A DNA stretch of 64,000 nt from Robiginitomaculum sp. (GTDB lineage Bacteria; Pseudomonadota; Alphaproteobacteria; Caulobacterales; Maricaulaceae), in assembly GCA_021776515.1 (NCBI GenBank), contig JAJFFS010000015.1, forward strand, positions 62,001 to 126,000, written 5' to 3'. Within the stretch, counting starts at the first letter, position 1. Each line of letters starts with the position of its first letter. Shown here piece by piece: positions 18,814-28,427 of this stretch. A program made the translations under genes and the position numbers. The notes beneath the pieces are model-generated. The model was not told the DNA's origin. It saw only the letters and a program-made list of their open reading frames with translations, and ran no database searches.

Positions 18814-19326
18814 CTAGAATGGAATGTCATCATCCATATCACGGTCAAAATTTTCCGAAGCGCCGCCGCCTTGCTGACCGCCACCGCCACCACCACCAGA
18901 GGATGAACCACCGCCATAGCTGCCGCCTTGCTGGCCACCACCACCGCCATAGGAACCACCGCCACCGCCGCCTTCGCCGCGACTATCCAGCATTTGCAGT
19001 TCGCCGCGAAAGCGGTTCAGCACAATTTCGGTGGTGTATTTGTCCTGACCATCACGGTCCTGCCATTTGCGGGTGGTGAGCTGGCCCTCAATATAAACCT
19101 TGGAGCCTTTTTTGAGATAGTTCTCGGCGACCTTGGCCAGGTGTTCGTTAAAAATTACCACCCGGTGCCATTCGGTTTTTTCACGCCGCTCGCCCGATTG
19201 CTTGTCTTTCCAGCTTTCCGACGTGGCAATACGAAGATTAACCACCGGATCACCGGAATTCATCCGCCGAACCTCCGGGTCCGCGCCCAGATTACCTACC
19301 AGAATTACCTTGTTCACACCTGCCAT
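18814..19326 (-). CDS. ssb: Single-stranded DNA-binding protein
   Basis: 170 aa from the ATG at 19326, which has the ribosome-binding site GGGGAGA. The longer frame to 19398 only adds a non-conserved leader. An OB fold begins [20 protein letters not shown] and contains [23 protein letters not shown] Gly/Ser-rich disordered linker follows, and the C-terminal acidic tip MDDDIPF recruits repair and replication partners. It is divergent from uvrA; the shared 182-bp region carries an SOS box. Confidence 0.97.
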   Translation of the reverse strand: MAGVNKVILVGNLGADPEVRRMNSGDPVVNLRIATSESWKDKQSGERREKTEWHRVVIFNEHLAKVAENYLKKGSKVYIEGQLTTRKWQDRDGQDKYTTEIVLNRFRGELQMLDSRGEGGGGGGSYGGGGGQQGGSYGGGSSSGGGGGGGQQGGGASENFDRDMDDDIPF

Positions 19327-19463
19327 TGTCGTCTCCCCGACGTTGAAGCCCTGATTCCCGCACGATTGTTCATGCTCAAACCAATCCGTCCAGCCCAAAC
19401 CTGTAATTGCTGCTCGAACTGGACATATAAAAATGCTTGAACAATCTATACAGCTTTTATATT

Positions 19464-19478
19464 GTTCACTTTATGTTC
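19464..19478. promoter_or_regulatory. LexA (SOS) box, GTTC-N7-GTTC
   Basis: The sequence GTTCACTTTATGTTC is an exact match to the alphaproteobacterial LexA operator GTTC-N7-GTTC. It lies 30 nt before the uvrA ATG and 138 nt before the ssb start, where a repressor could cover a promoter. It predicts DNA-damage induction of uvrA and perhaps ssb. Confidence 0.8.
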
Positions 19479-19508
19479 CCTTTGTCAAATGAGTCGTAAA
19501 AACAAACT

Positions 19509-22376
19509 ATGCCTGATCCCCTGAAGTTCATCCGCGTTATCGGTGCCCGCGAGCACAATCTGCGTGGGGTCAATGTTGATATTCCCCGGGACAAGCTGGT
19601 GGTCATCACTGGCCTGTCGGGATCGGGCAAGTCATCTTTGGCCTTTGATACCATCTATGCCGAAGGGCAGCGGCGCTATGTCGAGAGCTTGTCGGCCTAT
19701 GCGCGGCAATTTCTGGAGCTAATGGCCAAACCCGATGTAGAAAGCATTGAGGGGCTATCCCCTGCCATCTCGATCGAGCAAAAAACCACCTCACGCAATC
19801 CGCGCTCAACCGTGGGTACGGTGACCGAGATATACGATTATATGCGCCTTCTCTGGGCGCGCATCGGCGTGCCGTACTCTCCCGCCACCGGCCTGCCCAT
19901 TGAAAGCCAGACCATCAGCCAGATGGTGGACCGACTGATGGCCTTGCCCGAAGGCACGCGGCTGTATTTGCTGGCCCCCATCGTACGTGGCCGCAAGGGT
20001 GAGTATCGCAAGGAGTTTGCCGAGTTAATGAAGCAGGGGTTCCAGCGCCTGAAAGTCAACAATGAGTTTTATGCCATCGAAGACGCACCGGAGCTGGACA
20101 AAAAATTCAAACACAATATCGACGTAGTGGTAGATCGGGTGGTGATCCGCCCTGATCTGGAAACCCGCCTTGCGGACAGTCTGGAAACCGCCTTACGCCT
20201 TGCCGATGGGCTGGCCGTGGCCGAGATGGCCGACAAGAACGATGATGGTGTCAATAAGGGCGCGGATGAGCAACGCATTCTATTTTCAGAGAAGTTCGCC
20301 TGCCCGGTTTCCGGCTTTACCATTGCCGAGGTCGAGCCGCGCCTGTTTTCCTTCAACAATCCCTTCGGGGCCTGCCCGTCTTGTGATGGCCTTGGCAAGC
20401 GGCTGGAATTTGATGCCGTATTGGTGGTACCTGACGAAGAAAAAACGCTTGAAAAAGGCGCGATCAAGCCCTGGGCCAGTGGCACCTCGCGCATGTATCG
20501 CCAAACGCTGGAAGCCTTGTGCCGCCATTTCAAAGCCGACATGAATGTGCCGTGGTTTGACTTGCCGGAAAGCTTTCGTGACAAATTGCTCTATGGCACC
20601 GGCGATGAAACCCTGTGCTTTGTCTATACCGAGGGTAAACGCAAGTTCGAGACCGAAAAAACCTTTGAAGGTGTTGTCCCCAATCTGGAGCGACGTTGGC
20701 GCGAAACTGACAGCAGCTGGGTACGGGACGAGTTGGGCAAATACCAGTCCGCCGCCCCCTGCCCCGTGTGCCATGCCAAACGCTTGAAACCAGAGGCACT
20801 GGCGGTAAAGCTTGGCGGCCTTGATATTGCCGAAGCCGCGCAAAAATCCATTGCCGAGGCCGGTGACTGGTTTCTGGCGCTAGAGGACGAGCTAACCGAC
20901 AAGCAAAAATCCATTGGCGAACGGGTACTCAAGGAAATCCGCGAGCGCCTGTCATTTCTAAACAAGGTTGGGCTGGATTATCTGTCGCTATCTCGTGGCT
21001 CCGGCACATTATCAGGCGGTGAAAGCCAGCGTATTCGTCTGGCCAGCCAGATCGGTTCCGGCCTCACGGGTGTTTTGTATGTACTGGATGAGCCAAGTAT
21101 TGGCCTGCACCAGCGCGATAATGCACGCCTGCTGGAGACGTTAAAAAACCTGCGCGATCTGGGTAATTCGGTCCTTGTGGTCGAACATGATGAGGAGGCT
21201 ATCCTCACCGCTGACCACGTCATCGACATGGGGCCATTGGCCGGCATTCACGGCGGCGAAGTAGTGGCCGAAGGCACGCCTGCAAAAATTCTTAAAACCA
21301 AAAAGAGTCTCACCGGCCAGTATCTAAGCGGCAAACTCTCGGTTCCCATTCCGGCAAAGCGGCGCGAGGTCAACGCCCGTAAAATTTTGCGTCTCGAAGG
21401 CGCATGCGGCAACAACCTCAAAAACGTCACAGCGGAGTTTCCTCTGGGACTGTTTGTCTGCGTTACCGGGGTTTCGGGGGGCGGCAAATCCACCTTGACC
21501 ATTGAAACACTGTATAAGGCGGTTACGCGCAAGCTGAACGGCGGATCCAGATTTCCTATGAAGCACGATTTTCTGGAAGGCGTGGAGCATCTGGACAAGG
21601 TGATCGACATCGACCAATCGCCAATTGGCCGTACGCCGCGCTCAAACCCGGCCACCTATACCGGGGCCTTCACCCCCATTCGGGACTGGTTCGCCGGCCT
21701 GCCCGAAGCCAGGACGCGCGGCTACAAACCCGGGCGGTTTTCGTTTAACGTCAAGGGCGGGCGCTGCGAAGCCTGCCAGGGCGACGGCGTCATCAAGATT
21801 GAAATGCACTTCTTGCCCGACGTTTATGTGCAGTGCGATGTCTGTGACGGAGCGCGGTATAATCGCGAAACCCTTGAGGTGCGCTTTAAGGGGAAATCCA
21901 TCGCTGATATTTTACACATGACGGTTGATGAGGCGGCGGATTTTTTCAAGGCCGTGCCCAGTGTGCGCGACAAAATGCTGACCCTGCAACGGGTGGGTCT
22001 TGGTTATATCCATGTGGGCCAGCAAGCCACCACGCTTTCAGGCGGCGAGGCACAGCGGGTGAAGCTTTCCAAGGAGCTGTCCAAACGCGCCACCGGACGC
22101 ACGCTTTATATCCTGGACGAGCCAACAACGGGCCTGCATTTTGAAGATGTACGCAAGCTGCTGGAGGTGTTGCAGGAGCTAGTTGAAAACGGCAATACGG
22201 TCGTGGTCATCGAACACAATCTGGATGTCATCAAACAGGCAGACTGGATTTTAGACCTCGGCCCGGAGGGCGGCGATGGCGGTGGTGAGATTGTTGCCGA
22301 TGGCACGCCCGAAGACGTGGCAAAGGTCAAGGCAAGCTGGACCGGGCGGTATTTGAAACCACTTCTTGAGCGTTAG
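19509..22376 (+). CDS. uvrA: UvrABC excinuclease subunit A
   Basis: 955 aa damage-recognition ATPase of nucleotide excision repair. It has two ABC modules: Walker [10 protein letters not shown] near the N-terminus and GVSGGGKST in the second half. ABC signatures are [19 protein letters not shown] and [18 protein letters not shown]. Zinc modules include CPVCHAKR and a C-terminal CEACQGDG / [10 protein letters not shown] finger. It acts with UvrB/UvrC in the cytoplasm. The SOS box 30 nt upstream indicates LexA control. Its 3' end overlaps the convergent CPBP gene by 50 nt. Confidence 0.99.
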   Translation: MPDPLKFIRVIGAREHNLRGVNVDIPRDKLVVITGLSGSGKSSLAFDTIYAEGQRRYVESLSAYARQFLELMAKPDVESIEGLSPAISIEQKTTSRNPRSTVGTVTEIYDYMRLLWARIGVPYSPATGLPIESQTISQMVDRLMALPEGTRLYLLAPIVRGRKGEYRKEFAELMKQGFQRLKVNNEFYAIEDAPELDKKFKHNIDVVVDRVVIRPDLETRLADSLETALRLADGLAVAEMADKNDDGVNKGADEQRILFSEKFACPVSGFTIAEVEPRLFSFNNPFGACPSCDGLGKRLEFDAVLVVPDEEKTLEKGAIKPWASGTSRMYRQTLEALCRHFKADMNVPWFDLPESFRDKLLYGTGDETLCFVYTEGKRKFETEKTFEGVVPNLERRWRETDSSWVRDELGKYQSAAPCPVCHAKRLKPEALAVKLGGLDIAEAAQKSIAEAGDWFLALEDELTDKQKSIGERVLKEIRERLSFLNKVGLDYLSLSRGSGTLSGGESQRIRLASQIGSGLTGVLYVLDEPSIGLHQRDNARLLETLKNLRDLGNSVLVVEHDEEAILTADHVIDMGPLAGIHGGEVVAEGTPAKILKTKKSLTGQYLSGKLSVPIPAKRREVNARKILRLEGACGNNLKNVTAEFPLGLFVCVTGVSGGGKSTLTIETLYKAVTRKLNGGSRFPMKHDFLEGVEHLDKVIDIDQSPIGRTPRSNPATYTGAFTPIRDWFAGLPEARTRGYKPGRFSFNVKGGRCEACQGDGVIKIEMHFLPDVYVQCDVCDGARYNRETLEVRFKGKSIADILHMTVDEAADFFKAVPSVRDKMLTLQRVGLGYIHVGQQATTLSGGEAQRVKLSKELSKRATGRTLYILDEPTTGLHFEDVRKLLEVLQELVENGNTVVVIEHNLDVIKQADWILDLGPEGGDGGGEIVADGTPEDVAKVKASWTGRYLKPLLER

Positions 22377-23301
22377 TTTTGCCCCGCAAACGCCGCCACA
22401 AAAAAAGTGATACAAGCAGCGCAAGCCCGCCCTGCACGAACCCTTCTGCGCTAAGGCTTTTGGGCTGGGTGCTCAGTTCATAAGCTGCATTTATTCCCTC
22501 CAGCGGCCCGGAGGCCTGGCCTGTGCTCAAAATGGCAGCCAGTGCAAAGCCAAAAACAAGGGTGTTAAAAGCACCGTGCATTCCCGCTGCGCCTGCAATA
22601 GAACGCTCGGACAAGGCATAAAGACCAAGCATAAACCCCATGAAGATAACCGAAGCGAGGGCGACAAGCCCGGCGGCAATATTGCCAAAAAAAAGAAAAT
22701 GAATATGCAAGGAGCCAAAAAAAAGCGCGCTCACCACCAGTCCAATAACGCGCCCATGGTGCATGGCAATACTGGACAATAACCAGCCACGACAGATGAT
22801 TTCCTCGGCCATACTTTGCAATAACAAACCAAATGTCAGCACCGCAAAAAACAGCACTGTTGATGGGCGGAGCAATATTTCAAAAGAAAAATCCGGCACG
22901 GTTTCATTCAACGGCCCCGGCAGCAAAACTGCCACCAGCCCCCCAACCAGTATCAGCCCTAAAGCAAAGGCGGCGCCCCAGAACAATCCCCGTCCATAAC
23001 GCCCCACAGCGCCGCGCCATATCAGGCCAGCACTGGCAAAACCGCGCCGCTCATAAACCTTCACCCAGATCAGCGCACAGGCGGCAAAAACACTGAACAT
23101 CAAATAAAGAGTCAGGATGATGACCAGCCCCATGGTTTGCGGGCCGGCTGTCTCACCCTCCAACAATGACGGTGTCATAATCAGAAAAACAACGGGCGCC
23201 GTGGCCACATTGGCAATCAGCCAAAATGTCCACAAAAGGATAAAAGCCGCCCAAACGGGCGTAGGTCTGGCGTTATCGCCAGGCGCAGCAAAGGCAATCA
23301 T
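22327..23301 (-). CDS. CPBP family intramembrane metalloprotease (second in operon)
   Basis: 324 aa with about eight membrane segments. All three CPBP (Abi, CAAX-protease and bacteriocin-processing) motifs are present: EExxxR as Glu166-Glu167 to Arg171 (AEEIICRGW), FxxxH with His199 (FFGSLHIHF), and HxxxN with His242 and Asn246 (MHGAFN). The protein should be an active zinc-type intramembrane protease of the inner membrane; its substrate is unknown. Its ATG overlaps the preceding membrane-protein gene as ATGA. It is the last gene of a five-gene operon and overlaps the uvrA end by 50 nt. Confidence 0.9.
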   Translation of the reverse strand: MIAFAAPGDNARPTPVWAAFILLWTFWLIANVATAPVVFLIMTPSLLEGETAGPQTMGLVIILTLYLMFSVFAACALIWVKVYERRGFASAGLIWRGAVGRYGRGLFWGAAFALGLILVGGLVAVLLPGPLNETVPDFSFEILLRPSTVLFFAVLTFGLLLQSMAEEIICRGWLLSSIAMHHGRVIGLVVSALFFGSLHIHFLFFGNIAAGLVALASVIFMGFMLGLYALSERSIAGAAGMHGAFNTLVFGFALAAILSTGQASGPLEGINAAYELSTQPKSLSAEGFVQGGLALLVSLFLWRRLRGKTNAQEVVSNTARSSLP

Positions 23302-24260
23302 GTGATTTTGCTGGCCTCGTCCTTAATGCTTACAGCAGGTACACCTTCGGCAACAACCAGACATGCACCAACGCCAGCCCCCATGGCATAACGCAGATAC
23401 TCAAGTATAAAACCCGTGATTGAGATAATCAGAACGGGCACAGCCGCCAGGGCAATATAGGCATTAACATTGGCCATATCAGGCTCGCTCCAGCCAAACA
23501 TGGCCAGACCAATGCCCAGGAACGGCAAGGAAACCAATAGCGCAATAAACACAATGGCAATGGACGCGGCTATGATAACAAAAAACTGCAAGACATAGGC
23601 CAGAAACAATCCCCAGAAATGCCCTTTGCTAACTGCAAACGTTTCAAAAATCTGGATCTTACCGCGCTTCACCGTTAGTGCCGTTGCCGGTGACAAACGC
23701 ACGGCGAACCAGATGACAACACCAAGCCAGATAATGCCAAAGGGAATGGTCGCAAGCGCGACCATGGCGCTCCCTGCTGCCTTCAACAGGGTTGCTGCAA
23801 CAACCATGATAATAGCCAAGGGGATTATCGAAAAAATCATCCCGAATACAAGCAATACAGTAACGGCTATAAACACCACCAGCACATGCAACTCCTGCTC
23901 GCCAAAGCGTAAACCAATCCTCTTGCTACCGGATTGGCCGTGGATCATCCAGCGCAACAGCGCCGTATAAATGGATATAAACAGGGGCAGGAAGATCACC
24001 CCGGCCACGAGCCCAATTGTTTGAAATACATTGGCAAAGGACTGAATTTCCATGGCGAACTGGGTCGAATCCGGATCCAGGTCAAGTAATTCCGGCAAAG
24101 TTCCAACCAGAAAAGGTGCCGTTATAGACATCACAATGACAAATAAAATCAGCCGCCCGGCGACATAAACCATGCCTAACCGCCGCAGTGCTGCCTTGTC
24201 CTCGCGTTTATCAAAGACAAAAAATGCGGCCTTGTCGGCTGAAAAACCATTCTTGCTCAT
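23298..24260 (-). CDS. Multi-spanning membrane protein, operon paralogue C
   Basis: 320 aa with about six to seven hydrophobic segments and a cytoplasmic-looking charged N-terminus (FDKREDKAALRRLG). In the second half it has the signature RLSPATALTVKRGKIQIFET followed by SKGHFWGLFLAYVL. The same pattern occurs at equivalent positions in the genes at 25228 and 26193, so the three are paralogues. A weaker shared element, LRFGEQELHV, precedes a membrane pair. No enzymatic motif was seen. It lies 4 nt after CPBP gene 1 and overlaps CPBP gene 2 by 4 nt. Confidence 0.8.
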   Translation of the reverse strand: MSKNGFSADKAAFFVFDKREDKAALRRLGMVYVAGRLILFVIVMSITAPFLVGTLPELLDLDPDSTQFAMEIQSFANVFQTIGLVAGVIFLPLFISIYTALLRWMIHGQSGSKRIGLRFGEQELHVLVVFIAVTVLLVFGMIFSIIPLAIIMVVAATLLKAAGSAMVALATIPFGIIWLGVVIWFAVRLSPATALTVKRGKIQIFETFAVSKGHFWGLFLAYVLQFFVIIAASIAIVFIALLVSLPFLGIGLAMFGWSEPDMANVNAYIALAAVPVLIISITGFILEYLRYAMGAGVGACLVVAEGVPAVSIKDEASKIT

Positions 24261-24264
24261 AGTC

Positions 24265-25224
24265 TCATCCTTTCTTTGGTAACAGGAACCAGAGGCACCC
24301 TATAATCAGGACCACACTTACCGTGATGCTGCCTTCCGGCCCGAATGTGCCACCGGTGAGCCAATCAACCACGTCTGTTTTTCTATCAAAATCCACAATC
24401 AGTGCGGGTACATCAATATCTTGACCGCTCACTTCCAGGCCAAAACCCAAACCCAACAGCCAGTTCCAGGCCGCATGAAAGCCACATACCCCGAGCAGCG
24501 AACCTTCACGCAGAGCATAAAATGACAAAAACAGGCCAACCAGAACAATATTGGCCATGGCAATCCAGTTGATATGACCCAGTCCTTCATTGCCCAGATG
24601 CAGTGCGGCAAACACGGTTGAGTTGACGACAACGGCAATCACCAGTCCAAACCGTGCCGCCATGGCCGACATCACCCAGCCGCGCATGAGAATTTCTTCG
24701 GTTGAGCCCTGAACGATAAACCCGACCAGCAGGAGGGCTATCATGATAAGCGTAGCAGAAGAGCTAAACGCCGGCATGATTGCCACCACGTTATATCCAC
24801 CCAACGCAAAGATCGCCAAAACGGCAATGGCATTAAAAGCCAGCCCAACCCCTAACCCACGGACAAAGCGGGTTAGTGCCGCCTCGCCGCGAATGCCCAT
24901 ACTGGCCAGTGGACGGTTTTCAACAAACCGTACCCAAAGAAGAGAAAGAATGGCACCCAGACCAAAGAGGACAATCAACATATAGAGAAGGCCTATTGGA
25001 TCCATGGGACCCTCAAAACCCCCAGCTTCCGCGCTTCTCAGGCTGTCAGCCATTCCTTGAGCAAAGGCCAAAACCGCTACGCCTAACCCCTGGCCCACCA
25101 CCATAACGAAGACCGCCACAATAAAGACAAGGGCCGCATAAACCGGATGCAGGCGCGGGTGTGGACCATAATCACCAAAGGGCTGTGCCTTTATCGGGCG
25201 AATTTTGCGAACATTCTCAACCAT
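24265..25224 (-). CDS. CPBP family intramembrane metalloprotease (first in operon)
   Basis: 319 aa with about eight membrane segments. Catalytic motifs are complete: Glu176-Glu177 and Arg181 in STEEILMRGW, His209 in VFAALHLGN, and His250/Asn254 in FHAAWNW. It is related to, but clearly different from, the CPBP protein at 22327, and it has a Pro/His-rich N-terminus (PHPRLHPVYA). It sits between two of the paralogous membrane proteins with gaps of 3 and 4 nt, so all five genes should be one transcript. The substrate is unknown; the neighbouring membrane proteins are the obvious candidates. Confidence 0.9.
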   Translation of the reverse strand: MVENVRKIRPIKAQPFGDYGPHPRLHPVYAALVFIVAVFVMVVGQGLGVAVLAFAQGMADSLRSAEAGGFEGPMDPIGLLYMLIVLFGLGAILSLLWVRFVENRPLASMGIRGEAALTRFVRGLGVGLAFNAIAVLAIFALGGYNVVAIMPAFSSSATLIMIALLLVGFIVQGSTEEILMRGWVMSAMAARFGLVIAVVVNSTVFAALHLGNEGLGHINWIAMANIVLVGLFLSFYALREGSLLGVCGFHAAWNWLLGLGFGLEVSGQDIDVPALIVDFDRKTDVVDWLTGGTFGPEGSITVSVVLIIGCLWFLLPKKG

Positions 25225-25227
25225 GGT

Positions 25228-26196
25228 TTATTCCTGTTTATTAGAATTTTGCACTGGCTCGGATGGGCCTGTTGTCAGTTGCCGCAAGGCAAACAAAGAG
25301 GCCCCGCTATACGCGGTTATCTGTAAAACATTGACCAGGGTTCCCATAACCATAACCCCCCAAAATGCGATAATAGTTTTTGTACTCAAAAAGGTCCCCC
25401 GGAGCAGGTCTGGAATTTCAGCAGGGTCAAGATCAGCCAGTATTTGTGGATCGCTAATCCACCCGGTTTCAGATTGCATGTAAAATAATATGTTCGCCGG
25501 TGTATTCACCACCAGTGAAAGCAGACCAAACAAAATCACCATCACGGCAAAGGCCAAAAATAAAACCCAGAAATGCCCCCGCGTCAGACGCCAGCTGCCA
25601 AACAGGCGCAAGCGCTTTTCAACAAAAGTTTGCGCAAAAGCCAGTGAGAAACGAATGGCAAAAAGTACCATAACAATAGGCAGGAATAAAAAGAAAAGCA
25701 CGATAAGGCCAACCATAAAGCCAGAAAAATTCAGCTTTTGTGCCAACATGATACCCGCTATGAGCGTAGCAGTTGGCAATATTGTTGTGGTGATGATGAT
25801 CAACCATAGCAAAATATACTGGCGTATTTCATCAGCACCAAAACGAAAGGCAAAGAAAACACCTTTGAATTTCCCTGTTGTGTGAAACCTGAAAAGTGCG
25901 GCTCTTGCCAATGCTGGCGGGATGAACGCTATAAAGAGTACAGCAATATAAGCCCAAAGAGCCGGGGCGAAATCGGAAAATTCAAGCGCTGTAATTTCTT
26001 TGGTAATAATCGCCATGAAGAACGGGCTAAACTTTATAAAGAACAACCATGTAGCCCCACCTAGGAGAACCAGATAGCTGAGCATAAGGGGAATACCCAC
26101 CCAAAATATAAGGCCCCAGAACCGTGATTTCAGCGGACCAAACCCGGCGGATAAAACGTCCCCGATTTCCAGCTTTGGGCTGTTGGCTTCACTCAT
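25228..26196 (-). CDS. Multi-spanning membrane protein, operon paralogue B
   Basis: 322 aa, strongly hydrophobic, about six to seven membrane segments. It shares the signature RFSLAFAQTFVEKRLRLFGS then TRGHFWVLFLAFAV with its two operon paralogues, and the element FRFGADEIRQY matches LQLGADELRLF of the first gene. The N-terminal region KLEIGDVLSAGFGPLKSRFW resembles the start of GPDPase-type membrane domains, but no catalytic domain is attached. ATGA overlap joins it to the upstream gene, and 3 nt separate it from CPBP gene 1. Confidence 0.8.
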   Translation of the reverse strand: MSEANSPKLEIGDVLSAGFGPLKSRFWGLIFWVGIPLMLSYLVLLGGATWLFFIKFSPFFMAIITKEITALEFSDFAPALWAYIAVLFIAFIPPALARAALFRFHTTGKFKGVFFAFRFGADEIRQYILLWLIIITTTILPTATLIAGIMLAQKLNFSGFMVGLIVLFFLFLPIVMVLFAIRFSLAFAQTFVEKRLRLFGSWRLTRGHFWVLFLAFAVMVILFGLLSLVVNTPANILFYMQSETGWISDPQILADLDPAEIPDLLRGTFLSTKTIIAFWGVMVMGTLVNVLQITAYSGASLFALRQLTTGPSEPVQNSNKQE

Positions 26197-27071
26197 GATG
26201 CGTCCTCCTTATTGGCGCGAAGACCGCGATAAAAGGTGGTATACAACCCACTAATGGCGCCATTAGAGGCCGGCCACAAAAGTGCAGACAAGATAAAAAA
26301 CCATAATAAAGGCCGCATATCTATCTCTATGGAGGAGATGACTTGCGCCCCTTCACCCGCAGGTATGCTCGCCAGAGCAAGCTGTGCATATTGCACCATG
26401 CCTGGGGCCAGCAGAACATAAAACGGCAAACTGGTCAGGATAATGGCAAGCGCCATGCGCCAGCCCTGCCCTTTGCTCCACACTGCCGCCTCAAAAACCA
26501 CAACGCGTCTCTCTGCGATAGCCGCCGGATAGGCCGGGGAAAATCGCGCCAATGTATAAAGGCCCAAGGCTGCAACCGCCAAACCGACCAAGGCCACCGC
26601 GATCTGGCCTGTTATACCTGCATGGGTAAATACGCTGGCGGGTTCTGCTTCTACAATAGCCTGGTCCACAACACTGGCGATGACCGCGCTTAGCACAAAC
26701 ACACCAGCCAGAGCCCCGATAAAAACAATAAACGCCGCAACAGCCCCTACGGCAAATATGGTCACGAACAGACGAAGCTCATCAGCCCCCAATTGTAACC
26801 CCAACAGGCCAGACGATGGCATACCCAGACCACGGCGCAAATAAGCTGCAAACGACATAACCATCAACGGAATAAGAATGATGCCGAGTAAAGCGCCCAT
26901 GCCGCTTAATCCCGGTGATGTCGGGAAAAAAAGAACTAACCAGGTGTTTGCCAGATTGATCAGCACATAAAGGCTGCCTACCCAGTAAAACCAGGTAAAA
27001 TTATTCCGCAAAAAAACAAATGCCGACAGGACACAGCGTAACACTGGCACCTGATCTGAATTTTCTGTCAT
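26193..27071 (-). CDS. Multi-spanning membrane protein, operon paralogue A
   Basis: 292 aa, first gene of the CPBP operon. It has about six membrane segments. The paralogue signature reads RFSPAYPAAIAERRVVVFEA then SKGQGWRMALAIIL, and LQLGADELRLFVTIFAVGA is shared with paralogue B. I do not recognise a named function. The 151-bp region to the divergent gene at 27223 must hold the operon promoter. It is coupled to paralogue B by an ATGA overlap. Confidence 0.78.
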   Translation of the reverse strand: MTENSDQVPVLRCVLSAFVFLRNNFTWFYWVGSLYVLINLANTWLVLFFPTSPGLSGMGALLGIILIPLMVMSFAAYLRRGLGMPSSGLLGLQLGADELRLFVTIFAVGAVAAFIVFIGALAGVFVLSAVIASVVDQAIVEAEPASVFTHAGITGQIAVALVGLAVAALGLYTLARFSPAYPAAIAERRVVVFEAAVWSKGQGWRMALAIILTSLPFYVLLAPGMVQYAQLALASIPAGEGAQVISSIEIDMRPLLWFFILSALLWPASNGAISGLYTTFYRGLRANKEDAS

Positions 27072-27222
27072 GCCAGACCCTCTTTATCGTTATTCGATAT
27101 GAAACTGGTTTGCAAAGAATGTCAACTGATATCCCTACCCTACCGGGTTGGCATAAGTTCTCTTTAACCAAAATAATGCAAGCTATACGCACATTCTTCG
27201 CGCAGAAGTCGAGAAAACCATA

Positions 27223-28329
27223 ATGGAAATTGCAGAGTCCGAAATTGAGGGCAAAGGTGCGACCCACCCTTGGACGGTTTTTTGGTCAAAATCATGGAAT
27301 GAGTTAAAAAACCCGGCGCGGTGCATCCATTCACCTGTCTTTGATGCTCTGGTGTTTTTGGGCTCACCAATTTTGTGCCTGTTGATATGTCTGGGGCTGG
27401 CACAGACCCCGTTATGGGAGATTCAGCGGCTACCATTTCATGAAGATGATGCGATATTGAACACCTTTGGCGGTGTTCTGACGGCCTCGCATCTGTTCGC
27501 CGTTTTTTATCGCTCTCACGGCAATGCAGAGGTTTTCGGGCGCTGGCCGCTACGCTTTACCCTGGTGCCGGTATTATTATTTTTTGCTATGGGGCTCATG
27601 CCCTGGTTTATGGTTGTCATGTCGGTTCTGGCGACGTTCTGGGATATTTATCACTCCGCCATGCAGACCTTCGGGCTGGGCCGCATCTATGACATGAAAG
27701 CAGGAAACCCGCCTAACACGGGACGTATGCTGGATAGCTGGATCAACTATGTTTTTTACGCCAGCCCCATTGCTGCCGGGGCGGCGCTCATGGATCATGT
27801 TGAAGATTTTGGTGAATTTAAAGAAATAGGCTGGGCGGCACTGGCGGCATTTCCACAGACGGTCGAAGGCGTGGCCGGCATCATACGACTATGGGTTATC
27901 GCCGGTTCATTGCTGATGGTTGCCATTTACGTTTTCGGCTATTGGCGACTGGCCCGGCAAGGGTACAAAATCTCTGTCCAGAAAGTAATATTGCTGGCCA
28001 GCACCGCGATCACCTCAATTGTCGCCTGGGGATTTAATCCGTTCTTTATTGCCTTTGTGGTGATGAACGCGTTTCACGCCATTCAGTATTTTGCCATTGT
28101 CTGGCTAAAAGAAGGCAAAGCGCTTACCAACCGAGTGGGGCTTGGGCAGTCCCGGCACAAAAAATGGTTGCCGTTTGCGCTCTTTCTACTCCCCCCCATT
28201 GCCTATGGGGTTTTGCAGGAATATGTCGAAATTCCCTCCACCTGGCTGTACGCCTTCATCCTGACCGTGGTGATTCTGCACTTCTGGTATGACGGGTTCA
28301 TCTGGTCGGTACGCAAAAATCATGTTTGA
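27223..28329 (+). CDS. Histidine-rich multi-spanning membrane protein of unknown function
   Basis: 368 aa with about eight membrane segments. Histidines recur at membrane edges in motif-like clusters: ASHLFAVFYRSH, WDIYHSAMQTFGLGRIYD, NAFHAIQYFAIVW and LHFWYDGFIWSVRK. Such patterns occur in di-metal membrane enzymes (desaturase-, hydroxylase- or carotenoid-cleavage-like), but the exact families' boxes are not matched, so metal binding is inference. It is divergent from the CPBP operon and 98 nt upstream of trmFO. Confidence 0.75.
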   Translation: MEIAESEIEGKGATHPWTVFWSKSWNELKNPARCIHSPVFDALVFLGSPILCLLICLGLAQTPLWEIQRLPFHEDDAILNTFGGVLTASHLFAVFYRSHGNAEVFGRWPLRFTLVPVLLFFAMGLMPWFMVVMSVLATFWDIYHSAMQTFGLGRIYDMKAGNPPNTGRMLDSWINYVFYASPIAAGAALMDHVEDFGEFKEIGWAALAAFPQTVEGVAGIIRLWVIAGSLLMVAIYVFGYWRLARQGYKISVQKVILLASTAITSIVAWGFNPFFIAFVVMNAFHAIQYFAIVWLKEGKALTNRVGLGQSRHKKWLPFALFLLPPIAYGVLQEYVEIPSTWLYAFILTVVILHFWYDGFIWSVRKNHV

Positions 28330-28427
28330 GGTATTTGCGCGGAATTTCAAATTATTTTCTACCTACCCTCAGGTTACAATGCCAACAAGGCTTGACGCAA
28401 GCCGGTGAGGTCTAAATACCGATCTTT

